A stretch of DNA of 64,000 bases. It comes from CAZYQW01 sp964649825. Lineage in GTDB: Bacteria; Planctomycetota; B15-G4; JADJEK01. The stretch is from NCBI GenBank assembly GCA_964649825.1, contig CAZYQW010000119.1, forward strand, positions 124,001 through 188,000, in the 5' to 3' direction. The position numbers and the translations under genes were made by a program. The first letter of the stretch is position 1. The number at the start of each line of letters is the position of its first letter. Below the pieces are notes generated by a model. That model made no database searches, was not told the origin of the DNA, and saw only the letters and a program-made list of their open reading frames with translations. Below are positions 52,885 to 64,000 of the stretch, one piece after another.

Positions 52885-52960
52885 CATACGCAGGACGAGG
52901 CGCATAACGAGGCTCCGGACGAGGCGCAGGACGACACGCGTGACGCGCCCGATACGACCG

Positions 52961-52996
52961 GAAACGACTGGAACGACGGAAACGACTGGAACGACG
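52961..52996. repeat. 18-base tandem repeat upstream of dinB
   Basis: GAAACGACTGGAACGACG occurs twice head to tail (52961-52978, 52979-52996) in the divergent gap between dinB and the DUF1800 gene. A related GACGAGGCGCA unit recurs at about 52896-52930. Confidence 0.8.
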
Positions 52997-53173
52997 GATC
53001 CACGTGATGCGCAGCGTCTCGAACCTCCCGGTGGTAGTCTTCGCGGCCGGAACCGCCCCGCTTGCGTTCCGGTGCGCAGAACCGGGATCGAACGAGGGCG
53101 CGGCAGCGGCCCCTATCGGATCGGCCGGCCCTTCGACCAGGGGCTCCGATCCAGCCGAAGCGAGAGCGAGCGC

Positions 53174-54535
<1,362 letters not shown>

Positions 54536-54549
54536 GGAGGCTCGGACGA

Positions 54550-55776
54550 ATGCCGTTCACCCGACGAGAGTTCCTCGAGCGCGGGGTCATCTTGGTCCCC
54601 GCGTCGGTCCTCGCCTCGAACGCGATGGTCGGCTCGCTGCTCGCGAGCCCGTCGCACCCCAAACGCAACCTCGTCTTCGTCGAGCTGCGCGGCGGCAACG
54701 ACGGACTCAACACGGTGGTGCCGTACGGCTTCCAGGGCGGGATCTACTACGACCATCGTCCGACGCTCGGGGTGCCGGCCGACGCGGTGCTGCCGATCGA
54801 CGACGAGTTCGGCTTCCACCCCGCGCTCGGCGCGCTCCTTCCCCACTGGGACGCGGGGCGCCTCGCGATCGTGCGCGGCGTCGGGTTCCCGAACCCGAGC
54901 TTCTCGCACGCGTTCGCCCGCAAAGTGTTCGCCACCGGCGACCCGACCGGCGCGACGTCGTCGGGCTGGTTCGGACGGTTCTTGAACGCGTCGCCCGCGC
55001 CGGAGGCGCGCGTCTTCGACGTGAACCGCTTCGTCTCATCGATGTTCGCCGGCGCCGCCGAGTTCGTCCCGGCGTTCCTCAGACCCAAGAACCTGTCCTT
55101 CCCCGGCCCGAGCGCCAAGAAGGAGGTCGCGGCGCGGCGCCGCGCTTATGAGCAAGCGGTCGCCGGCCTCGCACGCGAGGGCGGGCTGCTCGGCGACGTG
55201 AGCCGCGCCGGCGAGCGGTTCCTCGAGAGCGTCGACACCTACTCCGCGGTGCCGAAGGGGCCGCACGTCGGCCTCTACCCCGCGCACCCGCTCGGGCACG
55301 CGATGCGCCTGGTGAAGGACCTGATCGCGTCGCCGCTGCCGCTGCGCTACCACCACGTCGTGTTCGGGGGATTCGACACCCACTCCGGCCAAGACGACCT
55401 CGCGTACCACGAGGCTCGCCTCGAGGTGGTCGCCGGCGCGCTCGCCGCGTTCCAGGCCGATCTCACCGCGTCGGGCGACGCGAAGAAGACGGTGACGGTG
55501 GTCTACTCCGAGTTCGGGCGGTCGGTGCTCGAGAACGGCAGCGGCGGGACGGACCACGGCACGGCCGGGCTGGTCCTCGTGCTCGGCGCGCCGGTGAGCG
55601 GCGGCTTCGTCGATCCGCACCCTTCGCTCCATCCCGGCGACCTGAGCGACATCTCCGAGCTCGAGGTGACGACCGACTTCCGCGACGTCTTCGGCACGCT
55701 CCTCGAACGGTGGCTCGGCTTCGACGCCGCCGGACTCTTCCCCGGGCACGTGGTCGCCGACCTCGGGTTCATTTGA
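54550..55776 (+). CDS. DUF1501 family protein with Tat-like signal
   Basis: 408 residues. Starts with a twin-arginine-like RREFLERG (R5, R6) followed by a hydrophobic stretch, so it may be exported folded. FVELRGGNDGLNTVVPYG and the later FGGFDTHSGQDDLAYH, YSEFGRSVLENGSGGTDHGTAG motifs are the DUF1501 (sulfatase-like fold) signature, with metal-ligand candidates in FDTHSGQ and GTDHGTA. GAGGAGG about 9 bases before the ATG. Paired with the DUF1800 gene; the two are adjacent in many planctomycetes. Enzymatic activity untested. Confidence 0.88.
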   Translation: MPFTRREFLERGVILVPASVLASNAMVGSLLASPSHPKRNLVFVELRGGNDGLNTVVPYGFQGGIYYDHRPTLGVPADAVLPIDDEFGFHPALGALLPHWDAGRLAIVRGVGFPNPSFSHAFARKVFATGDPTGATSSGWFGRFLNASPAPEARVFDVNRFVSSMFAGAAEFVPAFLRPKNLSFPGPSAKKEVAARRRAYEQAVAGLAREGGLLGDVSRAGERFLESVDTYSAVPKGPHVGLYPAHPLGHAMRLVKDLIASPLPLRYHHVVFGGFDTHSGQDDLAYHEARLEVVAGALAAFQADLTASGDAKKTVTVVYSEFGRSVLENGSGGTDHGTAGLVLVLGAPVSGGFVDPHPSLHPGDLSDISELEVTTDFRDVFGTLLERWLGFDAAGLFPGHVVADLGFI

Positions 55777-55902
55777 CGACGAGCGCGCGGCCGGTTCCCG
55801 ATCGAAGTCTGTCCGGCCGCCGCGAAAACGGCTACGATGGCGCGCTCGTTTCGGCCGGTACTCGGCTCGCCGCCGATCACGCTCGATCCACCGGGAGATC
55901 TC

Positions 55903-58425
55903 ATGAAGCCCTCCGTGCTCGCACTCTTCACCGGCGTCGCTCTCGCGTTCGTTCCCTGCGCCTACCCGCGTCAGGACCACGGCGGCGACGACTCGGGCTC
56001 CGACCACTCGGCCGCGCTCGACCGCTCCCGCGGTCGCGACCGTACCAAGATCAAACCGTACGACTCGGTGATCACCGACAAGGCCACCACGAAGGCGGGC
56101 GTCTTCCTGGTGCATGAGCTCGACGAGAAGCTCTACTACGAGATCCCGACCAGCGAGTTCGACAAGGAGTTCCTCTGGGTCACCCAGATCGCGAAGACGC
56201 AGTCCGGGTTCGGGTTCGGCGGCACCGGCGCCGGCGACCGCGTCGTCCGCTGGCAGCTCCGCGACAAGAAGGTCCTGCTGCGGGACGTGAAGTACGAGCT
56301 GCGGGCGCGCGACGGTGACGCGATCCAACGGTCGGTCGCCGCGACGAGCGTCGAACCGATCATCGAGACGTTCGACGTCCTCGCGTGGGGCAAGGATCAG
56401 GCGCCGGTGATCGAGGTGACGGATCTCTTCCGCGGCGACGTCAACGAGTTCTCGGTGCGCCGGCGCCTCAATGCGTCGAGCCTCGATCGGGCCAAGACGT
56501 TCATCGAGCAGACCAAGGTCTTCCCGACGAACATCGAGACGAAGGTCCTCGCGACGTACAAGCTGAGCCGCGAAGCGCCGACGAGCGGGTTCGGCCGCCG
56601 CTCGTCGCGCCGCGACCCGAGCCAGAGCGTCGTGACGGCCGAGGTCCACCACAGCATGGTGAGGCTGCCCGATGAACCGATGAAGCCGCGCGTCCACGAC
56701 TCGCGGGTCGGGTTCTTCTCCGTCTCGTTCGAGGAGTACGGCACCGACGAGCACCAGGTCGAGGAGATGCGCTACGTCACGCGCTGGCGCCTCGAGAAGA
56801 AGGACGAGGCGGCGGAGGTCTCCGAGCCGAAGAAGCCGATCGTCTTCTACGTCGGACGCGAGGTGCCGGAGAAGTGGCGGCCGTGGGTGAAGAAAGGCAT
56901 CGAGGCGTGGCAGCCCGCGTTCGAGGCGGCAGGCTTCAAGAACGCGATCCTCGCCAAGGACGCGCCGAGCGAGCGCGAGGACCCGAACTGGGACGCCGAG
57001 GACGCACGCTACAGCTCGATCCGCTGGCTCCCGGCCACGATCGAGAACGCGATGGGCCCCCACGTCAACGATCCGCGCACCGGCGAGATCCTCGAGGCGG
57101 ACATCCTCGTCTACCACAACATCCTGAAGCTCGTGCGCGACTGGTATTTCGTCCAGGCGTCGCCGAGCGACGAACGCGCGCAGTCGCTGCCGATGCCCGA
57201 CGACCTGATCGGCGAGCTGCTCGCCTACGTGATCACGCACGAGGTCGGTCATTCCCTCGGGTTTCCGCACAACATGAAGGCGAGCTCGTGCTACTCGGTC
57301 GAGCAGCTCCGCGACCCCGCGTTCACGGCGGCGCACGGCACGGAAGCGTCGATCATGGACTACGGTCGGTTCAACTACGTCGCCCAGCCGGGTGACGGCG
57401 CCGCGCTGATCCCGGTTGTCGGCCCGTACGACTTCTTCGCGGTCGACTGGGGCTACCGCGAGTTCGCGACGGCTCAGGCGGAGCAGGACGGTCTGCGGAC
57501 GCTCGTGAAGAAGCAGGTCGACGACCCGATGCTCCGCTTCGGCGATTCGAACCCGGACGAGGACCCGTCGCAGCAGACCGAGGACCTCGGCTCCGATCCG
57601 ATCGCGGCGACCGCGCTCGGCCTGAAGAACGTCGAGCGCGTGGCCGGGTTCCTCGTCAGCGCGACGTGCAGGGAAGGCGACGACTACGACCTGTTGAGGA
57701 ACATGTACGGCGAGCTGCTCGGCCAGCGTGGGCGCGAGCTCGGCCACGTCGTGAACGTGGTGGCCGGGATGGTCGCGAACAACGTCTGGTACGGCGACGG
57801 CGACCGCGTCTACGAGCCGGTCGCCCCCGACCGCCAGCGCGAGGCGGTACGCTTCCTGATCGAGCACGCCTTTCACGTCCCCGACGCGCTCCTCCAGCCG
57901 GCGATCGTCGATCGCCTCGAGAGCCACGGCGCGGCCGATCGGATCCTGCGGGAACAGGAGCGAGTCCTGGGCGGTCTGATCAACACGACCCGCGTGCGAC
58001 GCATGGCCGAGCACGCGGACCGGGCCGGCGAGAGCGCCTACTTCCCGGCCGAGATGCTCGCGGACGTGCGCGAGGGGATCTGGACCGAGCTCGACGATCC
58101 ACGGCCCACCGTCGGCCTCCATCGTCGCAACCTTCAGCGTGCCCACGTCGACACGCTCTCGAAGAACGTCGACCAGCTCGACGTCGACTCGGACCTTCCG
58201 GCGCTCTGCCGCGGCGAGCTCGAGACGATCCTCGGCGCGGTCCGCCGCGCGACGGCGCGCTCCGGCGACGAGACGACCAACTTCCACCTCGCGGATCTCG
58301 CGGCACGGATCGACAACGTGCTCGAGCCGCGGTCCGTGCGGTCCCTCGATCAGCCGGCCCCGACCGGCCCGGCTGCGTCGAGCCGGTCCGCGCAAACGCC
58401 AGGAGTCGAAGGAGAAGAGCGATGA
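55903..58425 (+). CDS. DUF5117/DUF5118-type zinc metalloprotease
   Basis: 840 residues with a signal peptide (about 1-22). The zinc motif is H446-E-V-G-H450-S-L-G-F-P-H456, the metzincin HExxHxxGxxH form, and MDYGRFNY near 485 fits the Met-turn. The family is of secreted metalloproteases with DUF5117 and DUF5118 domains. GGGAGA lies six bases before the ATG at 55903, which is preferred over an earlier ATG at 55837 because it opens the signal peptide. The next gene starts inside the stop (ATGA). Probably part of a secreted-protein handling group with DUF1800/DUF1501. Confidence 0.88.
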   Translation: MKPSVLALFTGVALAFVPCAYPRQDHGGDDSGSDHSAALDRSRGRDRTKIKPYDSVITDKATTKAGVFLVHELDEKLYYEIPTSEFDKEFLWVTQIAKTQSGFGFGGTGAGDRVVRWQLRDKKVLLRDVKYELRARDGDAIQRSVAATSVEPIIETFDVLAWGKDQAPVIEVTDLFRGDVNEFSVRRRLNASSLDRAKTFIEQTKVFPTNIETKVLATYKLSREAPTSGFGRRSSRRDPSQSVVTAEVHHSMVRLPDEPMKPRVHDSRVGFFSVSFEEYGTDEHQVEEMRYVTRWRLEKKDEAAEVSEPKKPIVFYVGREVPEKWRPWVKKGIEAWQPAFEAAGFKNAILAKDAPSEREDPNWDAEDARYSSIRWLPATIENAMGPHVNDPRTGEILEADILVYHNILKLVRDWYFVQASPSDERAQSLPMPDDLIGELLAYVITHEVGHSLGFPHNMKASSCYSVEQLRDPAFTAAHGTEASIMDYGRFNYVAQPGDGAALIPVVGPYDFFAVDWGYREFATAQAEQDGLRTLVKKQVDDPMLRFGDSNPDEDPSQQTEDLGSDPIAATALGLKNVERVAGFLVSATCREGDDYDLLRNMYGELLGQRGRELGHVVNVVAGMVANNVWYGDGDRVYEPVAPDRQREAVRFLIEHAFHVPDALLQPAIVDRLESHGAADRILREQERVLGGLINTTRVRRMAEHADRAGESAYFPAEMLADVREGIWTELDDPRPTVGLHRRNLQRAHVDTLSKNVDQLDVDSDLPALCRGELETILGAVRRATARSGDETTNFHLADLAARIDNVLEPRSVRSLDQPAPTGPAASSRSAQTPGVEGEER

Positions 58426-58754
58426 CGGAAAGTGCCGCCGCCCCCGAGGACAACCCCACGTCGCAGACGACGCCGCAGGTTCACGGGCTGGGAGATATCC
58501 TGCGCTCGCTCGCCGGCAAGGTCGTCACGATGGTGAACCCCGAGTCGCTCGAGAACGCGCCGATGGGCTACCAGCTCACCACCGGCTTCTATCGGGCCAA
58601 GGTGCTCGCCGTTCACGACGACATGGTCTCGATCGCGACCGAGCTCGTGCACAAGGGCCGCGAGACGACGAAGGAGCCGGTCCGCCAGTTCATCCCGTTC
58701 GACCGGATCAAGCGCATCAGCTTCGCGAAGTCCGACGTCCTGGTGCACATCTGA
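58422..58754 (+). CDS. small protein coupled to the metalloprotease
   Basis: 110 residues. Starts at 58422 in the ATGA overlap with the protease stop, with AAGGAG just upstream. The middle reads LGDILRSLAGKVVTMVNPESLENAPMGYQLTTGFYRAKVLAVHDDMVSIATELVHKG, a compact beta-rich, Sm/RNA-binding-like or hydrolase-adaptor shape; no family known to me. Translational coupling to the protease suggests a related role, which is inference. No signal peptide, so it stays in the cytoplasm unless moved by other means. Confidence 0.6.
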   Translation: MTESAAAPEDNPTSQTTPQVHGLGDILRSLAGKVVTMVNPESLENAPMGYQLTTGFYRAKVLAVHDDMVSIATELVHKGRETTKEPVRQFIPFDRIKRISFAKSDVLVHI

Positions 58755-58809
58755 TCGCCCGCGCGACGCGGTGGCCGGCCGCCGCGTCGCGCCGCCGGCG
58801 ACAGTCCGA

Positions 58810-59967
58810 ATGACCCAGCCGCTCGCGATCCTCCTCGTGCTCTCGGCGTGCGTCGCCCTGGCCGAGTGGCTCGGGCGTCGCCGTTACTTCTCGCACGTCG
58901 GGTCGGCCCTGCTCGTCATCGTCATCACGGCGGTTGCGGCCAACCTCGGGGTGATCCCGACCGCGGTCGCGCCGCGGCCGATCTACGACGTCATCTTCGG
59001 GACGATCGCGCCGCTCGGGGTGTTCTGGCTCCTGCTCGACGTCGACATCGCGCGGATCCGTCGGGCGGGCGGGCCGATCCTGGCCGCGTTCGGGCTCGGC
59101 GCGATCGGCACCGTCGTCGGCGTCGTCGCCGGCATGGCGGTGGTCGACGGCGAGCAGTCGATCGGCCCCGGCTTTCGTGCGCTCGGCGGCATGTTCGTCG
59201 GCACGTACACCGGCGGCAGCGTGAACTTCAGCGCGGTCGCGATCGGCCTCGGCGTGGAGACGACCGGCGTGCTGTTCGCCGGAGCAACCGTCGTCGACTG
59301 CGTCATGACGACGGTCTGGATGCTGGTGACGCTCGCGGTGCCGGTCGCGATGAGACGTCTCGGGGGCGTCGAGGGCCCCGCGAAGCCGCCGGCGCCCGCG
59401 GTGGCGATCGGGGAACCCGGCGCGAACGGCGGGACGTCTCGCGAGGGCGGCGAGCCGGCCGTGTTCGACGTCGCCCTCCTGATCGCGCTCGCCCTCGGGT
59501 CGTTCGAGCTCGCGCGCGCGGTGCCGGCCGCGTTCGACGGGCAGTGGATGCTCGTCCACACGACGTTCGCCCTGGTCGCGGCGCACGTCCCGTCCGTGCG
59601 CCGGTTGCGCGGGAACCGCATGCTCGGGCTGACCGCCCTGCTCTATTTCCTGGCGTTGATCGGCGCCCTCTGCGACCTCGAGGCGCTGCGAAGCCTGGGC
59701 CGGCTCGGCACCACGCTCTTCCTCTTCGTCGCCGTCTGCCTCCTCGTCCACGGCGTCATCGTGTTCGGCGGATCTCGGCTGCTGCACCTCCACCCCGACG
59801 TCGCCGCCGTCGCGTCGCAGGCGAACATCGGCGGCGGTACGACCGCCCTCGCCCTGGCGCAGAGTCTCCGGCGCGACGACCTCGAGCTCCCCGCGGTCCT
59901 GGTCGGTGCGCTCGGCACCGCGACCGGGACGTACCTGGGATTCTGGACCGCCCAAGCACTGCTGTAG
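58810..59967 (+). CDS. DUF819 integral membrane protein
   Basis: 385 residues with about ten hydrophobic helices. The DUF819 pattern (SHVGSALLVIVITAVAANLG, GFRALGGMFVGTYTGGSVNFSAVA, VASQANIGGGTTALALAQSL) is clear. Members are suspected transporters with no known substrate. A ribosome site is not obvious. After the stop a T-rich stretch (TTTTT near 59985) may terminate transcription, but the stem is weak. Confidence 0.8.
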   Translation: MTQPLAILLVLSACVALAEWLGRRRYFSHVGSALLVIVITAVAANLGVIPTAVAPRPIYDVIFGTIAPLGVFWLLLDVDIARIRRAGGPILAAFGLGAIGTVVGVVAGMAVVDGEQSIGPGFRALGGMFVGTYTGGSVNFSAVAIGLGVETTGVLFAGATVVDCVMTTVWMLVTLAVPVAMRRLGGVEGPAKPPAPAVAIGEPGANGGTSREGGEPAVFDVALLIALALGSFELARAVPAAFDGQWMLVHTTFALVAAHVPSVRRLRGNRMLGLTALLYFLALIGALCDLEALRSLGRLGTTLFLFVAVCLLVHGVIVFGGSRLLHLHPDVAAVASQANIGGGTTALALAQSLRRDDLELPAVLVGALGTATGTYLGFWTAQALL

Positions 59968-60135
59968 ATCGCGGTCGCCGGCCGTTTTTCTCGAACGTCT
60001 CCGCAACCATCGCGCGCGCTCCCGGTTCGATGCCCCGGTCCGGCGGCAGCGTCCGCCGGAACCGACGGCCCCGCCGACTCTTCCCTCCTCCGCCCCCGCG
60101 GAGGCGGGTCTCGAACCAAGATATGGAGGACCAGC

Positions 60136-60588
60136 ATGCTCAAGGGAACGATCCTTCTCACCGCCGCCCTCGTGCTCGGAGGCGCGGCCATCGGCGCCGG
60201 ACCGGCCAAGCACGGCCAGACCAAGGGCAAGATCGACCTCGCGACCGCGACGGCGAACGGCCACATGAAGGGCCTGCTGCGGAACGCGAACGGCGTCGTG
60301 ATCTTCAAGCTCGTCGCGAAGCTGACCGACGCGACTCCGGCCACCGCGCCGGGCGTCGAGGGAACGATCGACGGCGTGCTCCTGAAGGCGAACGGCAGCG
60401 GCCCGTTCGCGAAGGTGATGGGGAAGTACAAGGCCGACGCGAACGGCAAGGGCGTCTTCGAGGCGGTCGTGTTGAAGCCGTCCCCATCGGGCGCGCTGCA
60501 TCCGATCGGCAAGATCGCCGGCAAGCTGCACGATCCCGCCCCGAACGGAACCCCGGGGCCGTACCAGGGATTCTTCCAGTTCCAGTAG
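60136..60588 (+). CDS. small secreted protein, unknown function
   Basis: 150 residues, with a signal peptide (about 1-21, hydrophobic LLTAALVLGGAAIGAG). The mature part is Gly/Lys/Ala-rich with the repeating idea NG-x-GxxxKVMG and KADANGKGVFEAV, giving a beta-strand-like character. GGAGG lies seven bases before the ATG. It sits between DUF819 and the ABC-F gene and shows no known domain. Confidence 0.6.
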   Translation: MLKGTILLTAALVLGGAAIGAGPAKHGQTKGKIDLATATANGHMKGLLRNANGVVIFKLVAKLTDATPATAPGVEGTIDGVLLKANGSGPFAKVMGKYKADANGKGVFEAVVLKPSPSGALHPIGKIAGKLHDPAPNGTPGPYQGFFQFQ

Positions 60589-60697
60589 CCGGGCGGTTCG
60601 TCCGAAGATCGGGGCGCGAAGGCCGCACGCCGGCCCGAGCGCCCCATTTCGTTCGGGCTTCCTTCCGGCGAGCGACCCTGCGACAATCTCGCGGACC

Positions 60698-62674
<1,977 letters not shown>

Positions 62675-62730
62675 CGAAGACGCGCGTCGCTCCCCCCGGG
62701 GCGTGACGCGCCCGAACCGGCCGGCGAAAG

Positions 62731-62759
62731 TTGCGTCGGTCTTCCGCCCCTGCTAACGT
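62731..62759 (+). promoter_or_regulatory. sigma70-type promoter for gcvP
   Basis: TTGCGT (62731-62736) and TAACGT (62754-62759) with a 17-base spacer and TG two bases before the -10, 76 bases ahead of the gcvP start. Confidence 0.55.
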
Positions 62760-62834
62760 TCCCGGTTTCGCAGTCCGCGCTCGAATCGACGCGTCAGAAC
62801 CCCCCCTCTCAAGACAAGCCCGGGACGGCTCTCC

Positions 62835-64000
62835 ATGATGGACTCGGACCCCTTCGCACCGGTCGATCTCTTCCGGAACCGACACGTCGGACCGAACGCC
62901 GTCGAGCGCCGCACGATGCTGCAGACGGTCGGGGCGAAGTCGCTCGATGACCTGATCGACCAGACGATCCCGGCCTCGATCCGGATGGACGGACGCATGG
63001 TGCTGCCGCCCGCGCTCACCGAGCGCGAGGCGATCGAGCATCTGCGCCAGCTCGCCGACAAGAACCAGGTCTACCGCACCTACCTCGGCCTTGGGTACCA
63101 CGGCACGGTCACCCCTCCCGTCATCCTGCGCAACGTCTTCGAGAACCCCGGCTGGTACACCCAATACACGCCGTACCAGGCCGAGATCGCGCAGGGGCGT
63201 CTCGAGGCGCTCCTGAACTACCAGACGATGGTGATCGAGCTGACCGGCATGCAGGTCGCCAACTCGTCCCTGCTCGACGAAGCGACGGCCGCCGCCGAGG
63301 CGATGACGCTCTGCCGCCGGGTGCTCGAGCGCGACAAGGACCGCAACACGTTCTTCGTCGCCGCGCACTGCCATCCGCAGACGATCGCCGTCGTGCGGAC
63401 GCGCGCCGAGCCGCTCGGGCTCGAGGTGATCGTCGGCGACCACGAGACGTTCGACCCCCCCGCTTCGCTGTTCGGCGCCCTGGTGCAGTACCCGGCGACC
63501 GACGGAGCCGTCCTCGACCTCGGCTCGTTCTGCGCGCGCGTCAAGGAGGTGGGCGCGCTCGCCGTGGTGGCGACCGACCTTCTCGCGCTGACGCTGTTGA
63601 AGCCGCCGGGCGAGTTCGGTGCCGACATCGTGATCGGCAGTTCGCAGCGGTTCGGAGTGCCGATGTTCTACGGCGGCCCCCACGCGGCGTTCATGGCGAC
63701 GCGCGAGGAGCACCAGCGCAAGCTCCCCGGCCGCATCGCCGGCCTCTCGATCGACAGCCGCGGCAAGCCGGCGCTCCGGCTCGCGCTGCAGACGCGCGAG
63801 CAGCACATCCGCCGCGACCGTGCCACGAGCAACATCTGCACCGCGCAGGTGCTGCTCGCGGTCGGCGCGTCGATGTACGGCGTCTACCACGGCCCCGGCG
63901 GATTGTCGAAGATCGCGCGCCGCGTCCACCAGATGACGACGATGCTCGCCGACGCGGTGCGTGCGGCCGGCCACGAGGTCGTGCATGACCGTTTCTTCGA
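62835..64000 (+). CDS. gcvP: glycine dehydrogenase (decarboxylating), P protein, 5' part
   Basis: The first 388 residues of a gene cut by the window end. The start motif is DLFRNRHVGP; then FRTYLGLGYHGTVTPPVI-like sequence, YTPYQAEIAQGRLEALLNYQ, MVIELTGMQVANSSLLDEATAAAEAM, and GVPMFYGGPHAAFMATREEHQRKLPGRIAG. P protein of the glycine cleavage system decarboxylates glycine and passes the aminomethyl group to the H protein. It appears to be the long single-chain form (about 950 residues) rather than split gcvPA/gcvPB, although only the N-terminal half is visible. The PLP lysine lies beyond the window. ATG at 62835 or 62838. Confidence 0.94.
   Translation, partial: MMDSDPFAPVDLFRNRHVGPNAVERRTMLQTVGAKSLDDLIDQTIPASIRMDGRMVLPPALTEREAIEHLRQLADKNQVYRTYLGLGYHGTVTPPVILRNVFENPGWYTQYTPYQAEIAQGRLEALLNYQTMVIELTGMQVANSSLLDEATAAAEAMTLCRRVLERDKDRNTFFVAAHCHPQTIAVVRTRAEPLGLEVIVGDHETFDPPASLFGALVQYPATDGAVLDLGSFCARVKEVGALAVVATDLLALTLLKPPGEFGADIVIGSSQRFGVPMFYGGPHAAFMATREEHQRKLPGRIAGLSIDSRGKPALRLALQTREQHIRRDRATSNICTAQVLLAVGASMYGVYHGPGGLSKIARRVHQMTTMLADAVRAAGHEVVHDRFF

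Overview
The window comes from a very GC-rich bacterial chromosome. Nearly every codon ends in G or C, which is why long open frames appear antisense to most genes. Gene content suggests a free-living Gram-negative bacterium of planctomycete type: a DUF1800/DUF1501 secreted-protein pair, many lipoproteins, a large secreted beta-propeller/cytochrome c protein, a zinc-ribbon plus terpene-cyclase-repeat protein, tricorn-like protease and BtpA. Placement in Planctomycetota is an inference, and another deep-branching soil or marine phylum is possible. About 49 genes are packed on both strands. No gap longer than about 300 bases is without a gene. I saw no rRNA, tRNA, CRISPR array, insertion sequence, integrase or phage gene.

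Left part (1-20 kb): an isoprenoid/envelope operon (dxr, rseP with four PDZ-like units, a UbiA-family prenyltransferase), then a pilin-like protein and a HEAT-repeat protein. Next is a four-gene lipoprotein operon (6669-9674) with its own promoter and two tandem paralogues. It is followed by miaA behind an M16 peptidase pair (one active, one without the zinc motif), a BtpA-family protein, a poly(A)-polymerase-like protein with a very long charged tail, a FIST-domain protein, and a DprE1/DprE2-like oxidase-reductase pair (18.5-20.7 kb).

Middle (20-41 kb): an EamA transporter, a tricorn-type protease, rpmB, adk, mgtE, a threonine-dehydratase-like enzyme and a TrmJ-like methyltransferase. Then come a coiled/unknown protein, the beta-propeller di-haem cytochrome protein, a 3-hydroxyacyl-CoA dehydrogenase/enoyl-CoA hydratase fusion, a membrane-anchored zinc-ribbon/cyclase-repeat protein, a small HExxH protein overlapped by a 54-residue gene, and a radical SAM enzyme.

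Right part (41-64 kb): an RlmK-like rRNA methyltransferase, a secreted CARDB-like protein followed by two strong hairpins, small envelope lipoproteins and an ABC-2 exporter. These are followed by a second radical SAM enzyme, a fused FAD monooxygenase/old-yellow-enzyme protein and DNA polymerase IV. The window closes with a secretion-related run (DUF1800, DUF1501, a metzincin-like metalloprotease and a small overlapping gene), a DUF819 membrane protein, a small secreted protein, an ABC-F ATPase and the 5' part of gcvP, which runs off the end.

I did not find a recognisable defence system, biosynthetic cluster or mobile island. The most unusual items are unusual architectures of known families and the uncharacterised lipoprotein operon at 6.6-9.7 kb. 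All assignments are from reading the sequence; none has been confirmed by a database search.
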